Positions 1 to 7,784 of a stretch of DNA of 41,453 bases are shown here, one piece after another. Origin of the DNA: an uncultured bacterium. Its GTDB lineage: Bacteria > Bacteroidota > Bacteroidia > Bacteroidales > Muribaculaceae. The DNA lies in contig CAJMMT010000022.1 in assembly GCA_905214715.1 (NCBI GenBank), positions 1 to 41,453 on the forward strand, read 5' to 3'. Numbering within the stretch: position 1 is the first letter of the stretch; every line of letters starts with the position of its first letter. The notes beneath the pieces were generated by a model that did no database searches, had not been told where the DNA came from, and saw only the letters and a list, made by a program, of their open reading frames with translations. Position numbers and translations under genes: made by a program.

Positions 1-34
1 TCCGCGGGGTACGCGAAGCCTTTCGCTGCGCTTC

Positions 35-141
35 AGGCTTCGCTACCCCACGGCTATTCTCTGCGTTCCCTCTCCGGGGAACGGGGGCTACGCAGGCTTC
101 GCTACCCTGCGGATATTCTCTGCGTTCCCTCTCCGGGGAAC
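35..141. repeat. Two-copy 59-bp tandem repeat with hairpins, downstream of metG
   Basis: Positions 35-82 and 94-141 are near-identical 48-base blocks with about three differences, giving a 59-base period. Each block ends in a small hairpin (GTTCCC, loop, GGGAAC). The first block also pairs with sequence to its left: GCGAAGCCT at 13-21 with AGGCTTCGC at 35-43, and GGGGTA at 6-11 with TACCCC at 44-49, making a 15-bp stem with one bulged base. It lies directly past the metG stop codon, so it could act as a transcription terminator for the minus-strand operon, although no T-run follows. It may continue beyond the window edge. Confidence 0.7.
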
Positions 142-142
142 A

Positions 143-2182
143 TCAGCCTACCTGGCTGCCGGGGCGGACTTCGCCTTGGGGGCCTATCACTACCAGGCGG
201 CCGTCGGCGTCCTGGGCGGAGAGGATCATGCCTTCCGACATTATGCCGCGCAGCTTGCGGGGCTCAAAGTTGGCCATGAAGCAGACTTCCTTGCCTACCA
301 GGTCTTCGGGGTGATAGTATTTGGCTATGCCACTTACTATGGTGCGGCCTTTTGCCCCGTCGTCTATCTTGAATTCAAGAAGTTTGTCGGCCTTGGGCAC
401 TTTGCGGCATTCGAGGATCTTGCCTACGCGGATGTCCATCTTCTCGAATGTGGGGAAATCCACGTTCTGCTTCACCTCAGCCGGTTTCCAGGCGGCGAGA
501 AGATTCTCTTCCTTGGCCTTGCGCAGTTTCTCAAGCTGCTGTTCTATTACCGCGTCTTCCACTTTCTCGAAGAGAAGTTCGGGCTTGGCCACCACGGTTC
601 CTGGCTGAATCAGGTCGAAGTTTCCGGCCATCTCCCAACCGAGTTTCGGCAACGAGAGCCACTGAGCCAGTTTGGCACTCATGAAGGGTGTAAACGGCTC
701 GAAGACCACGGCCAACGTACCGCAGAGCTGCACGCAGAGGTTCATCACTGTCTTTACGCGCTCGGGGTCGGTCTTGATAACTTTCCAGGGTTCCATGTCG
801 GCCAGATACTTGTTGCCGGCGCGTGCTATGGCCATGGCATCTTTCAGTGCCTCGCGGAAACGGAAGTTGTCCATGTTGGCCGAAAGCGACTCTACCGATT
901 TCTTCACATCCTCAATCAATTCAGTATCCACGGCCTCCAGTTTGCCGGGAGCGGGCACGGCACCGTCGTAGAACTTGTGGAGCAGCACCAGGGCACGATT
1001 AACGAAATTGCCGAGTATAGCCACAAGTTCCGAATTGTTGCGGGCCTGGAAGTCTTTCCATGTGAAGTTGTTGTCTTTTGTTTCGGGGGCATTGGCCGTC
1101 AGCACATAGCGAAGAGTATCCTGCTTGCCGGGTAGGTCGCGCAGGTATTCGTGAAGCCATACGGCCCAGTTGCGCGAGGTCGAGATTTTGTCGTCTTCCA
1201 GATTAAGGAACTCGTTGGCAGGCACATTGTCGGGCAGATTGTAGCTTCCGTCGGCCATCAGCATCGAAGGGAAGACTATACAGTGGAACACTATATTGTC
1301 TTTGCCTATGAAATGCAGCATACGTGTCTCCGGGTCTTTCCACCACTTGGTCCAATCGTCGCCCACACAATCTATGGTGTTGGAGATATAGCCTATCGGG
1401 GCATCGAACCATACATAGAGAACCTTTCCTTCGGCACCTTCCACCGGCACGGGTATACCCCAGTCGAGGTCGCGGCTCACGGCACGCGGCTGCAAGCCCA
1501 TGTCGAGCCAGGACTTGCACTGGCCGTAAACGTTGGGCTTCCACTCCTTGTGCTCCTCGAGTATCCACTGACGCAAACGCGGCTCCCACTTGTCAAGAGG
1601 GAGGAACCAATGGCTGGTTTCCTTGAGCACGGGTTTGTTGCCCGTTATGGCCGAGACCGGGTTTATGAGGTCGGTGGCGTTGAGCGAGGTTCCGCAATGC
1701 TCACACTGGTCGCCGTAAGCTCCCTCGAAGCCGCAGTGAGGACAGGTACCGGTAACGTAGCGGTCTGCCAAAAACTGATGCGCCTCCTCATCGTAAAGCT
1801 GCATGGAGCTTTTCTGTATGAATTCACCCTTGTCGTAGAGAGTGCGGAAGAAGTCGGAGGCCACGCGGCGATGGGTGGCCGAGGTGGTGCGTCCGTATAC
1901 GTCGAAACTTATTCCGAGCTCGGCGAAGGAGTCTTTGATTATATTATGGTAACGGTCTACTATATCCTGGGGGGTAACACCCTCTTTCTTCGCCTTGATG
2001 GTTATAGGCACGCCATGCTCGTCGCTGCCGCCTATAAACAACACATCCTCACCTTTAAGGCGGAGATAACGGGCGTAGATATCGGCCGGCACGTACACTC
2101 CGGCCAGATGACCTATGTGGACAGGGCCGTTGGCGTATGGAAGAGCGGAGGTAATGAGAGTTCTTTTAAAGTTTTTGCTCAT
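143..2182 (-). CDS. metG: Methionyl-tRNA synthetase with C-terminal tRNA-binding domain
   Basis: Charges tRNA-Met with methionine in the cytoplasm. The 679-residue protein has the class I signature HIGH at residues 22-25. Four zinc-ligand cysteines lie at 147, 150, 160 and 163 in the connective domain. The KMSKS loop appears as KISTS at 332-336. The last ~105 residues (from about 575, FEKMDIRVGKI onward) form the EMAP-II/Trbp111-like tRNA-binding domain found on the long dimeric form of the enzyme. The length fits that form. The start MSKNFKRTLITSALPYANG places HIGH at the usual distance from the N-terminus. It is the last gene of a minus-strand run after the lipoprotein gene, separated from it by a gap filled with 9-bp repeats. 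Identification is firm. Confidence 0.98.
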   Translation of the reverse strand: MSKNFKRTLITSALPYANGPVHIGHLAGVYVPADIYARYLRLKGEDVLFIGGSDEHGVPITIKAKKEGVTPQDIVDRYHNIIKDSFAELGISFDVYGRTTSATHRRVASDFFRTLYDKGEFIQKSSMQLYDEEAHQFLADRYVTGTCPHCGFEGAYGDQCEHCGTSLNATDLINPVSAITGNKPVLKETSHWFLPLDKWEPRLRQWILEEHKEWKPNVYGQCKSWLDMGLQPRAVSRDLDWGIPVPVEGAEGKVLYVWFDAPIGYISNTIDCVGDDWTKWWKDPETRMLHFIGKDNIVFHCIVFPSMLMADGSYNLPDNVPANEFLNLEDDKISTSRNWAVWLHEYLRDLPGKQDTLRYVLTANAPETKDNNFTWKDFQARNNSELVAILGNFVNRALVLLHKFYDGAVPAPGKLEAVDTELIEDVKKSVESLSANMDNFRFREALKDAMAIARAGNKYLADMEPWKVIKTDPERVKTVMNLCVQLCGTLAVVFEPFTPFMSAKLAQWLSLPKLGWEMAGNFDLIQPGTVVAKPELLFEKVEDAVIEQQLEKLRKAKEENLLAAWKPAEVKQNVDFPTFEKMDIRVGKILECRKVPKADKLLEFKIDDGAKGRTIVSGIAKYYHPEDLVGKEVCFMANFEPRKLRGIMSEGMILSAQDADGRLVVIGPQGEVRPGSQVG

Positions 2183-2211
2183 TTTATTTTTATTGTTTTT
2201 TGGGAGGAGAG

Positions 2212-2303
2212 CTATGAGTACTATGAGTACTATGAGTACTATGAGAACTATGAGGGCTATTTGGAGAGGGCTATGAGGGCTATTGAGAGAGCTATGAGTA
2301 CTA
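2212..2303. repeat. Degenerate 9-bp tandem repeat (unit CTATGAGTA)
   Basis: Three perfect CTATGAGTA units are followed by variants (CTATGAGAA, CTATGAGGG, longer interrupted units) and a final CTATGAGTA. The array fills nearly all of the gap between metG and the upstream lipoprotein gene. Its last unit contributes the lipoprotein stop codon (CTA at 2301-2303, read as TAG on the minus strand). On the minus strand it would lie in the metG leader or in the intercistronic mRNA. Confidence 0.85.
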
Positions 2304-3701
2304 TTTCTGGTAGGCGCCGAGGGTCGGGGGGCCGGGGTCGAGGCGGCTTACGCCGTACATGTCGGTGGCGGTCTCCGGGGCCGTCAGTTCGGGGTCTCCC
2401 TGCCCTATTACCGGCGAGCCATCCTTGACCCGGTAGTCGAAGATGTATTCCTCACGCACGGTGCGGAACATCGGGTCAGTGTTCCACATGCAGTCTATGA
2501 AGTTGTCATCGTTGCTGCCTTCCGATTTCAGCGAACATCGTCGCAGCAACACGTCTGCACCGGTCAGATCGCCGGGAGAGATATCCGGGGCCATGCCGTA
2601 AATCACGCAGTTGCCGTAACGGGCGCGCATGAGCGGGCGTTCAGGATCGCTCTCGGTAGCCGAGGGCATACAATGGCTCATGGCCACTATCGGCTCCGTA
2701 GGTATCGAGAAGAGATATTCGTTGGCGAAAGTACACTGCGAGAACTCGTGGTCTCCGCCGGAGAGATTCACCACCGACTCGGCCGCGTCGCTGTAGCAGA
2801 CACCGTAGGAGGCCGTCATGCAATCGCGGGCCGTGAACACAGAACCCTGGGAGTTGTGCAGCCAGGAGTTGACCACCGTCAGTTTCCGCTGCGACGGGTC
2901 GGTGTCGCCTACGGCTCTGAGTCCGTAGACCGTAGAGCGCATGTTTACGTACGACAGACTGTTGCCATGCGATTCGGAGGCTATGTCTATCCCCTTCCAC
3001 TGACCGGCGAGTATGTCATAGCCTACGTCGGGCAGGACGTTGTCAAGTCGGTCGCCACGCATGTGAATCGGCTTTTCCGCTGTGCCTTCGGCTATCAGGG
3101 TGCCATGGACAGACAGGCGCGCCTTGTCGTGGAACAACAGACGAGCGCCGGGGTCAACGCGCAACGTTACGCCGGGATCTACCACAAGCGAGTCGAATAC
3201 CACATAGGGGCGTTCGGCGGTAAGGGTCCGGTCGGCCGAAACTTTCTCATCACGCAGACGCACCACGTTCTGGCCCCAGGCGGAGACCTCCACCTGCTGG
3301 TTCACTCCATTGGTAAGGAAGTCGAGATAGTCAGTAACCAGGAAAGGCTCCGCATCGGCATTAGGCGCGATGTAGCACTCTATGAACACGAATATGGAGT
3401 CTCCTCCGCGTATCTCGACATCCCGGAACTCGGACCCCGCCATTCCGTCGACATTGACCTTGAAATTGGATGAGGGTGAGCGGAACGCTATACGCGATAT
3501 GTTTACGGCCTTCTTGGCGCGGTTATATACCTTCAGACGGGCCGTAGGGGTGCCTACGTCAGTGAAAACCGTATCGAAAGCGACCTTGTCGGTAGAGAAG
3601 GAGAGGACGTCGGAGGGAGAGGTCGTGAAGCTGTCGGAGATGCAGCCGGGCAGCGTAAGCATCCCGAGGAGAGCGAGTATTATATACAGGATATTCTTCA
3701 T
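2301..3701 (-). CDS. Secreted lipoprotein, predicted beta-rich (parallel beta-helix-like)
   Basis: The 466-residue protein starts with a lipoprotein signal (MKNILYIILALLGMLTLPGC; lipobox LPGC). It is therefore probably lipidated and exported to the envelope or cell surface. The first ~100 mature residues look like an Ig-like/ASH-type beta domain (AFDTVFTDVGTPTARLKVYN). The remainder has short regularly spaced beta segments with Ser/Asn/Gly turns (for example VDPGVTLRVDPGARLLFHDKA), as in the right-handed parallel beta-helix lipoproteins common in Bacteroidales. No catalytic motif is recognisable and the function is unknown. It lies between the leucine-rich-repeat gene and metG on the same strand, so co-transcription is likely. 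Confidence 0.85.
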   Translation of the reverse strand: MKNILYIILALLGMLTLPGCISDSFTTSPSDVLSFSTDKVAFDTVFTDVGTPTARLKVYNRAKKAVNISRIAFRSPSSNFKVNVDGMAGSEFRDVEIRGGDSIFVFIECYIAPNADAEPFLVTDYLDFLTNGVNQQVEVSAWGQNVVRLRDEKVSADRTLTAERPYVVFDSLVVDPGVTLRVDPGARLLFHDKARLSVHGTLIAEGTAEKPIHMRGDRLDNVLPDVGYDILAGQWKGIDIASESHGNSLSYVNMRSTVYGLRAVGDTDPSQRKLTVVNSWLHNSQGSVFTARDCMTASYGVCYSDAAESVVNLSGGDHEFSQCTFANEYLFSIPTEPIVAMSHCMPSATESDPERPLMRARYGNCVIYGMAPDISPGDLTGADVLLRRCSLKSEGSNDDNFIDCMWNTDPMFRTVREEYIFDYRVKDGSPVIGQGDPELTAPETATDMYGVSRLDPGPPTLGAYQK

Positions 3702-3774
3702 CTTGGATATAACGATTTCTTCCGGCTCTTTATTATTTTTCAGGGAGCATAGAGGGGGCCGGGCGGCGATTTGG

Positions 3775-4389
3775 CTATCGGTTGAACAGGGACCAGGCCG
3801 GGGATCGGGAGTAGGCTGCGCTTGCTTCGGTGGGAACGCTTAGGCGGCAGCGACGGTACATGGCGGTTTCTTCCGGTTCGAAGATGAAGCTGTCGCAGTC
3901 GAAGCGCGGGGGTACTGGCGAGGGCTCTATCAGTTCCACGAGCGACTCGCAGCCGCTGAATATCAACTCGCCCAACAGAGAATCGTTGGCCGGCAGCCTT
4001 GCCGACCTCAGAGAGGTGCAGTCGGAGAAGGCGTAGGATTCGAGCATAGTTACCGAGTCGGGAAGAGATACTTCGCTGAGGGAGATGCAGCGGGAGAAGG
4101 CATTGTTGCCTACGCGGCGCAGCGTAGCCGGGAAGCGGATGGAGTCGAGACAGGAACAGTAGGCGAAAGCGTGCGCCCCTATGCGGACGAGCGAGTCGGG
4201 AAGATCTACGCGACGCAGGTTGGAGCAACCCCGAAAGGTACCTACGGGTAGTTCGCGCAAGCGCGATCCAGGCGAGAAGCGCACCTCGGTGAGGTCGGTG
4301 CGGTCCCGGAACGCCTCTTCGGGAAGAGATTCCACTTCGGAGGGTATGGTGAGGGTCAGGGCTATTATCAGCTTTAGCAATATGGGCAT
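3775..4389 (-). CDS. Small BspA-type leucine-rich-repeat protein
   Basis: The 204-residue protein consists mostly of ~23-residue LRR_5 (BspA/TpLRR) repeats. Examples are IGAHAFAYCSCLDSIRFPATL, VGNNAFSRCISLSEVSLPDSV and LESYAFSDCTSLRSARLPAND (each about residues 70-140). The end (VPTEASAAYSRSPAWSLFNR) resembles the C-terminal cap of other BspA-like proteins, so the repeat domain looks complete though short. The N-terminus (MPILLKLIIALTLTIPSEVES) is a weak signal peptide without an obvious lipobox. BspA repeats usually mediate binding to proteins or surfaces, but the partner here is unknown. It starts 5 nt after the lpxB stop, so it is almost certainly in the same transcript. Confidence 0.85.
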   Translation of the reverse strand: MPILLKLIIALTLTIPSEVESLPEEAFRDRTDLTEVRFSPGSRLRELPVGTFRGCSNLRRVDLPDSLVRIGAHAFAYCSCLDSIRFPATLRRVGNNAFSRCISLSEVSLPDSVTMLESYAFSDCTSLRSARLPANDSLLGELIFSGCESLVELIEPSPVPPRFDCDSFIFEPEETAMYRRCRLSVPTEASAAYSRSPAWSLFNR

Positions 4390-4394
4390 GGCGT

Positions 4395-5525
4395 TTATTT
4401 CGGGTCGGTTATCAGTTCAGCGGCGCGGGTGGCGGCGTTAGCGGTGCCGAGGCGGCGACGCATCAGGCGATAGCCTGACATTTCCCATTCGCGGCGGGGC
4501 GATGGAATCAGCAACGGGCGCAGTTCGCGCGAGATGGACTCGGCGGTGCAGCGGTTAAGCAGCAGCTCCGGAACTATGGAGTTGCCAACGATAAGATTCG
4601 GCAACGAAACGTAACGTACGTGAAGCAAGCGCGACATCAGGTCGTAGGTAAGACCTGAGCCATTGCCACGGTAGCAGACCACCTGGGGAGTGCCTACGAG
4701 AGCCGTCTCGAGTGTGGCGGTGCCGCTGGTTACGAGAGCCGCACGCGAATATTTCAGCAACGGAACGGTAGCGGAGAACACGAGCTGCAGACCTGGATCC
4801 TGCGCCACCTCGCGGTAGAATTTCTCACCTACCGAGGGTGCGGCGGCCACCACATACTGGTAATCTTTCTCTTTCTTGGCCGCCTCTATCATAAGGGGAA
4901 GATTGGCCTTAATCTCGCTGAGACGGGAGCCGGGGAGGAGTGCGATTATAGGCCTCGGGTCGGTTATACCTTGTCGCTCGCGGAAATATTTCTCGGGGGG
5001 AAGGTGGCGCAGACGATCGTCTATCTCGTCGACCGAAGGATTTCCCACATACTTGGCTTTTCCATAGCCGTGATTACGGAAAAACGAGACTTCGAAAGGG
5101 AGTATGCAGTAAAGATTGGTTACATATTTCCGTATCTTGGCCACCCGCCATTCCTTCCAGGCCCACACCTTGGGGGCTATGTACCAGTCTACGCGGATAC
5201 CGGCTGCATGAGCCTTCCGGGCGAGCTGCAGGTTGAAACTGGGATAGTCCACAAGTATAAGGACATCAGGATTGAACTTGGCGAGAATAGAAGAGGCGAA
5301 TCGGAAGTTGTCGAGTATCGAAGGGAGATTCTTCACAACCTCGGTAAAGCCCATAACGTTCATACGGCTGTAATGAAGGGCAGGCTCATGCCCGGCGGCT
5401 TTGGCCATGAGGTCGCCGCCGAAAAATATGAATTTAGCCTCGGGGTCGCGTAACTTAATCTGTTCTATCAAGGCAGAGGCATGGAGGTCTCCGGACGCCT
5501 CGCCGGCAACTAACATGTATTTCAT
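4395..5525 (-). CDS. lpxB: Lipid-A-disaccharide synthase
   Basis: Joins UDP-2,3-diacylglucosamine and lipid X to form the lipid A disaccharide at the inner membrane. The GEASGD motif lies near residues 8-13. Further family landmarks are the IDYPSF-like segment (LVDYPSFNLQLARKA), APKVWAWKEWRV, LPGSRLSEI and the TSGTATLE donor-site region. Starting at MKYMLVAGEASGD (5525) gives 376 residues. An upstream in-frame ATG at 5564 would add 13 unusual residues and lies inside or upstream of a likely promoter box (TATCTTTG, 5530-5537 complement), so I prefer 5525. With that start the transcript would be leaderless or nearly so. It heads a minus-strand run with the LRR gene, the lipoprotein gene and metG. 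In other Bacteroidales surE is often adjacent, but it is not here. Confidence 0.95.
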   Translation of the reverse strand: MKYMLVAGEASGDLHASALIEQIKLRDPEAKFIFFGGDLMAKAAGHEPALHYSRMNVMGFTEVVKNLPSILDNFRFASSILAKFNPDVLILVDYPSFNLQLARKAHAAGIRVDWYIAPKVWAWKEWRVAKIRKYVTNLYCILPFEVSFFRNHGYGKAKYVGNPSVDEIDDRLRHLPPEKYFRERQGITDPRPIIALLPGSRLSEIKANLPLMIEAAKKEKDYQYVVAAAPSVGEKFYREVAQDPGLQLVFSATVPLLKYSRAALVTSGTATLETALVGTPQVVCYRGNGSGLTYDLMSRLLHVRYVSLPNLIVGNSIVPELLLNRCTAESISRELRPLLIPSPRREWEMSGYRLMRRRLGTANAATRAAELITDPK

Positions 5526-5529
5526 GGCC

Positions 5530-5537
5530 CAAAGATA
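5530..5537 (-). promoter_or_regulatory. Candidate lpxB -7 promoter box
   Basis: The complement reads TATCTTTG, matching the Bacteroidota -7 consensus TAnnTTTG. It ends only 4 nt before the preferred lpxB ATG. No well-spaced TTTG -33 box is present (the nearest CAAA on the plus strand is 24 nt away), so support is partial. Confidence 0.45.
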
Positions 5538-5564
5538 GGATTTTTTTTGTAAGTTTGTCTTCAA

Positions 5565-5755
5565 ATAAGTAATGAATCAGATTAAACCGATATAATATGA
5601 AATTTATAATCTCACATATCATCTACTTGAACTTTTTGGTGCTTTCCGCCAAGTTTTATCAGTCGCAATGCCCGCATTGCTCCATCTTCAACTTGCGAAA
5701 ATCTCTCAAAAATTTCTGCGCATACGATATGTGTTTAATCTGATTCATTACTTAT
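5565..5755. repeat. Intergenic long-hairpin element, copy 1 (23-bp perfect terminal inverted repeats)
   Basis: Positions 5565-5587 and 5733-5755 are perfect 23-bp inverted repeats separated by 145 nt. The complementarity continues inward imperfectly (about 12 of the next 18 positions). Near the middle is a perfect GCAATGC-CC-GCATTGC hairpin. The interior shares CTTTTT, then GTGCTTTCCGC, and a right-hand GAAAATCTCTCAAAAATT-like segment with the element at 17230-17412. It fills the whole gap between lpxB and the divergent lipoprotein gene. Its right arm runs into the ATG at 5754. No coding potential or TAnnTTTG box is visible inside. It could be a MITE-like element or, less likely, an invertible segment. 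Confidence 0.75.
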
Positions 5756-7763
5756 GAGATTTCCTAAAAACGACTGTTCATATATCATAGCCGTCTCGGC
5801 GCTTCTCGCGATCATGATGTGGGGATGCGCTTCCATGGGCACCCCGTCGGGGGGACCGAGAGACGAAGACCCGCCACGGTTCATTCAGGCCACTCCCCCG
5901 ATGGGAGCTACCGACGTACCGGTTACAACCGAGCATATCAGCTTACGGTTCAACGAGATTGTAAATGTGAAGGATGCGTTTTCCAAAGTGATGATCTCTC
6001 CCGTAGGCTCCTCCACTCCAAGGGTCTCCTCTTCCGGCCGCAGGGTAAGCATTCAGTTCGAAGACACGTTGGCTCCCAACACGACCTACACCATCGACTT
6101 CGCCGACGCCATCGAAGACAATAACGAAGGCAACAAGCTGTCCGGCTTCTTCTATACATTCTCGACCGGCGCCGCGCTCGATTCACTCGAGATTTCAGGT
6201 ATGGTCTTGGGCGCGCTCGACCTCGAGCCGCAACAAGGGGTGCTGGTAGGGGTATATCCCGACGAAATGCCCGACTCCGCCTTCTTCACCACACCCTTCC
6301 AGCGCGTGGCGCTGACCGACGAACTGGGCCGCTTCACAGTGCCGGGACTGAAACCGATACCTTACAGGATATATGCTCTCAAGGATGCGGACGCCGACAA
6401 GAAATATGCCAATCCGGAGGAAGACATAGCCCTGCTCCCCTACCCCATAACCCCGTCGAGCGAGAGAATAGAGGTTTCCGACACCATTCTCGACCTTAAG
6501 ACGGGAGCGGTAGACACCGTTGTATCGCGTACGCGCACCCGTTTCATTCCCAATGACGTGTTGCTGCGCATGTTCAACACCGGCGTGCGGCCACAGTATC
6601 TGGTAAAGTACGAACGTCAGGATTCCACACGGTTATACTTCCAATTCAACGCCCCTTCCGACCGTCTGCCGCAACTGGATATACCGTCCATGCCGGAACT
6701 GGCTCAACAGCTTATTATGGAACGTTCGGCGACCAACGACACCATCACATACTGGTTGCCGCGCCATGCCGCCTCGGTCGATTCCCTGGACGTGGCCGCT
6801 TCTTTCCTGCGCCCTGACTCCACAGGAAATCTCGTGGAGGGCACCGACATACTCGAATTCAATTTCCGCCGCCCCAAGCCGGCCAAAGAGAAGAAAAAGA
6901 AGAAAGATGAGAATGCCACGCCGGAATTACCTAAAGCTCCGCAGCTTATGGTCAATCTGTCGGCTTCCGGCACACAGGAAGTGTACCGTCCGTTATACAT
7001 AGAGTTTCCGGTACCCCTCGCGGAACTCGATACCCTCGCGTTCAGGATAGAAGAGAAAACCGACACCATCTGGGGACCGGCCAAAAACGTGGCGAAAATG
7101 GTTCCGGCCGACTCGCTGAATCCGCGCAGATTCATGATAGACTATCCCTGGGACTACAAGACCACCTACCGCGTTACGGCCGACTCGGCAGCCGCCAAGG
7201 GGCTATATGGCCAGGTGATGCACAGACTGGAGAATGAATTCACCACAAAAGATATAGAGGACTACTCGTCGCTCCTGCTTGAGATAAAAGGGCTGACAGC
7301 CGACGACAAGGCGTTCGTGGAACTGCTGAGCACCAACGACGAGCCTTTGCGCCGCATGCCGGTAACCGACGGCAAGGTAGAGTTCCGCTTCCTTGACCCG
7401 GGCACCTATTATCTTCGCCTGATAGAGGATTTCAACAATGACGGAGAGTTTACCCCCGGTTCATTTCCCGATTCAGGCAATCCCGTCCCGCCCGACCAGG
7501 CGTTCTATTATCCACAGAAAATAACGGTGAAAAAGAACTGGGACATAGACCAGACCTGGGACGTGTTCGGCACACCGGTCGACACCCAGAAGCCTGCGGC
7601 ACTCAAGAAAAACAAGCCCACGCCTAAACGTGGTCAAAACGAACAGCAGACCGAGGAGACCGACGAAGAAGACTACTTCGACCCGACGGCCAACCCGTTT
7701 GATCCGAAAGATGTGAAACGCAAACGCGAACAGGCCCGACAACGGGCCAACGGAGGATTCTAA
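5754..7763 (+). CDS. Lipoprotein with N-terminal Ig-like (Big_5/SbsA-type) domain
   Basis: The 669-residue protein has a lipoprotein signal ending at MMWGC (Cys25), so it is predicted to be membrane-anchored in the envelope. After GCASMGTPSGGPRDEDPP comes a Big_5-like domain of about 100 residues (ATPPMGATDVPVTTEHISLRFNEIVNVKDAF ... TIDFADAIEDNNEGN). Several beta-rich segments follow, including a carnitine-racemase-like or CarboxypepD-like stretch around residues 150-200 (LGRFTVPGLKPIPYRIYALKDADADKKY). The C-terminus is charged and low-complexity (QQTEETDEEDYFDPTANPFDP). This architecture is widespread in Bacteroidota, but its role is not established. The start codon falls inside the right arm of the inverted-repeat element. 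The next gene begins 21 nt downstream, suggesting an operon. Confidence 0.88.
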   Translation: MRFPKNDCSYIIAVSALLAIMMWGCASMGTPSGGPRDEDPPRFIQATPPMGATDVPVTTEHISLRFNEIVNVKDAFSKVMISPVGSSTPRVSSSGRRVSIQFEDTLAPNTTYTIDFADAIEDNNEGNKLSGFFYTFSTGAALDSLEISGMVLGALDLEPQQGVLVGVYPDEMPDSAFFTTPFQRVALTDELGRFTVPGLKPIPYRIYALKDADADKKYANPEEDIALLPYPITPSSERIEVSDTILDLKTGAVDTVVSRTRTRFIPNDVLLRMFNTGVRPQYLVKYERQDSTRLYFQFNAPSDRLPQLDIPSMPELAQQLIMERSATNDTITYWLPRHAASVDSLDVAASFLRPDSTGNLVEGTDILEFNFRRPKPAKEKKKKKDENATPELPKAPQLMVNLSASGTQEVYRPLYIEFPVPLAELDTLAFRIEEKTDTIWGPAKNVAKMVPADSLNPRRFMIDYPWDYKTTYRVTADSAAAKGLYGQVMHRLENEFTTKDIEDYSSLLLEIKGLTADDKAFVELLSTNDEPLRRMPVTDGKVEFRFLDPGTYYLRLIEDFNNDGEFTPGSFPDSGNPVPPDQAFYYPQKITVKKNWDIDQTWDVFGTPVDTQKPAALKKNKPTPKRGQNEQQTEETDEEDYFDPTANPFDPKDVKRKREQARQRANGGF

Positions 7764-7784
7764 CTCTCATATCATTGACCGACA

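Noticed and set aside
1151..2428. 425-codon plus-strand open frame
   Set aside because: Antisense to metG and the repeat tract; no domain is recognisable, and the metG reading is unambiguous.
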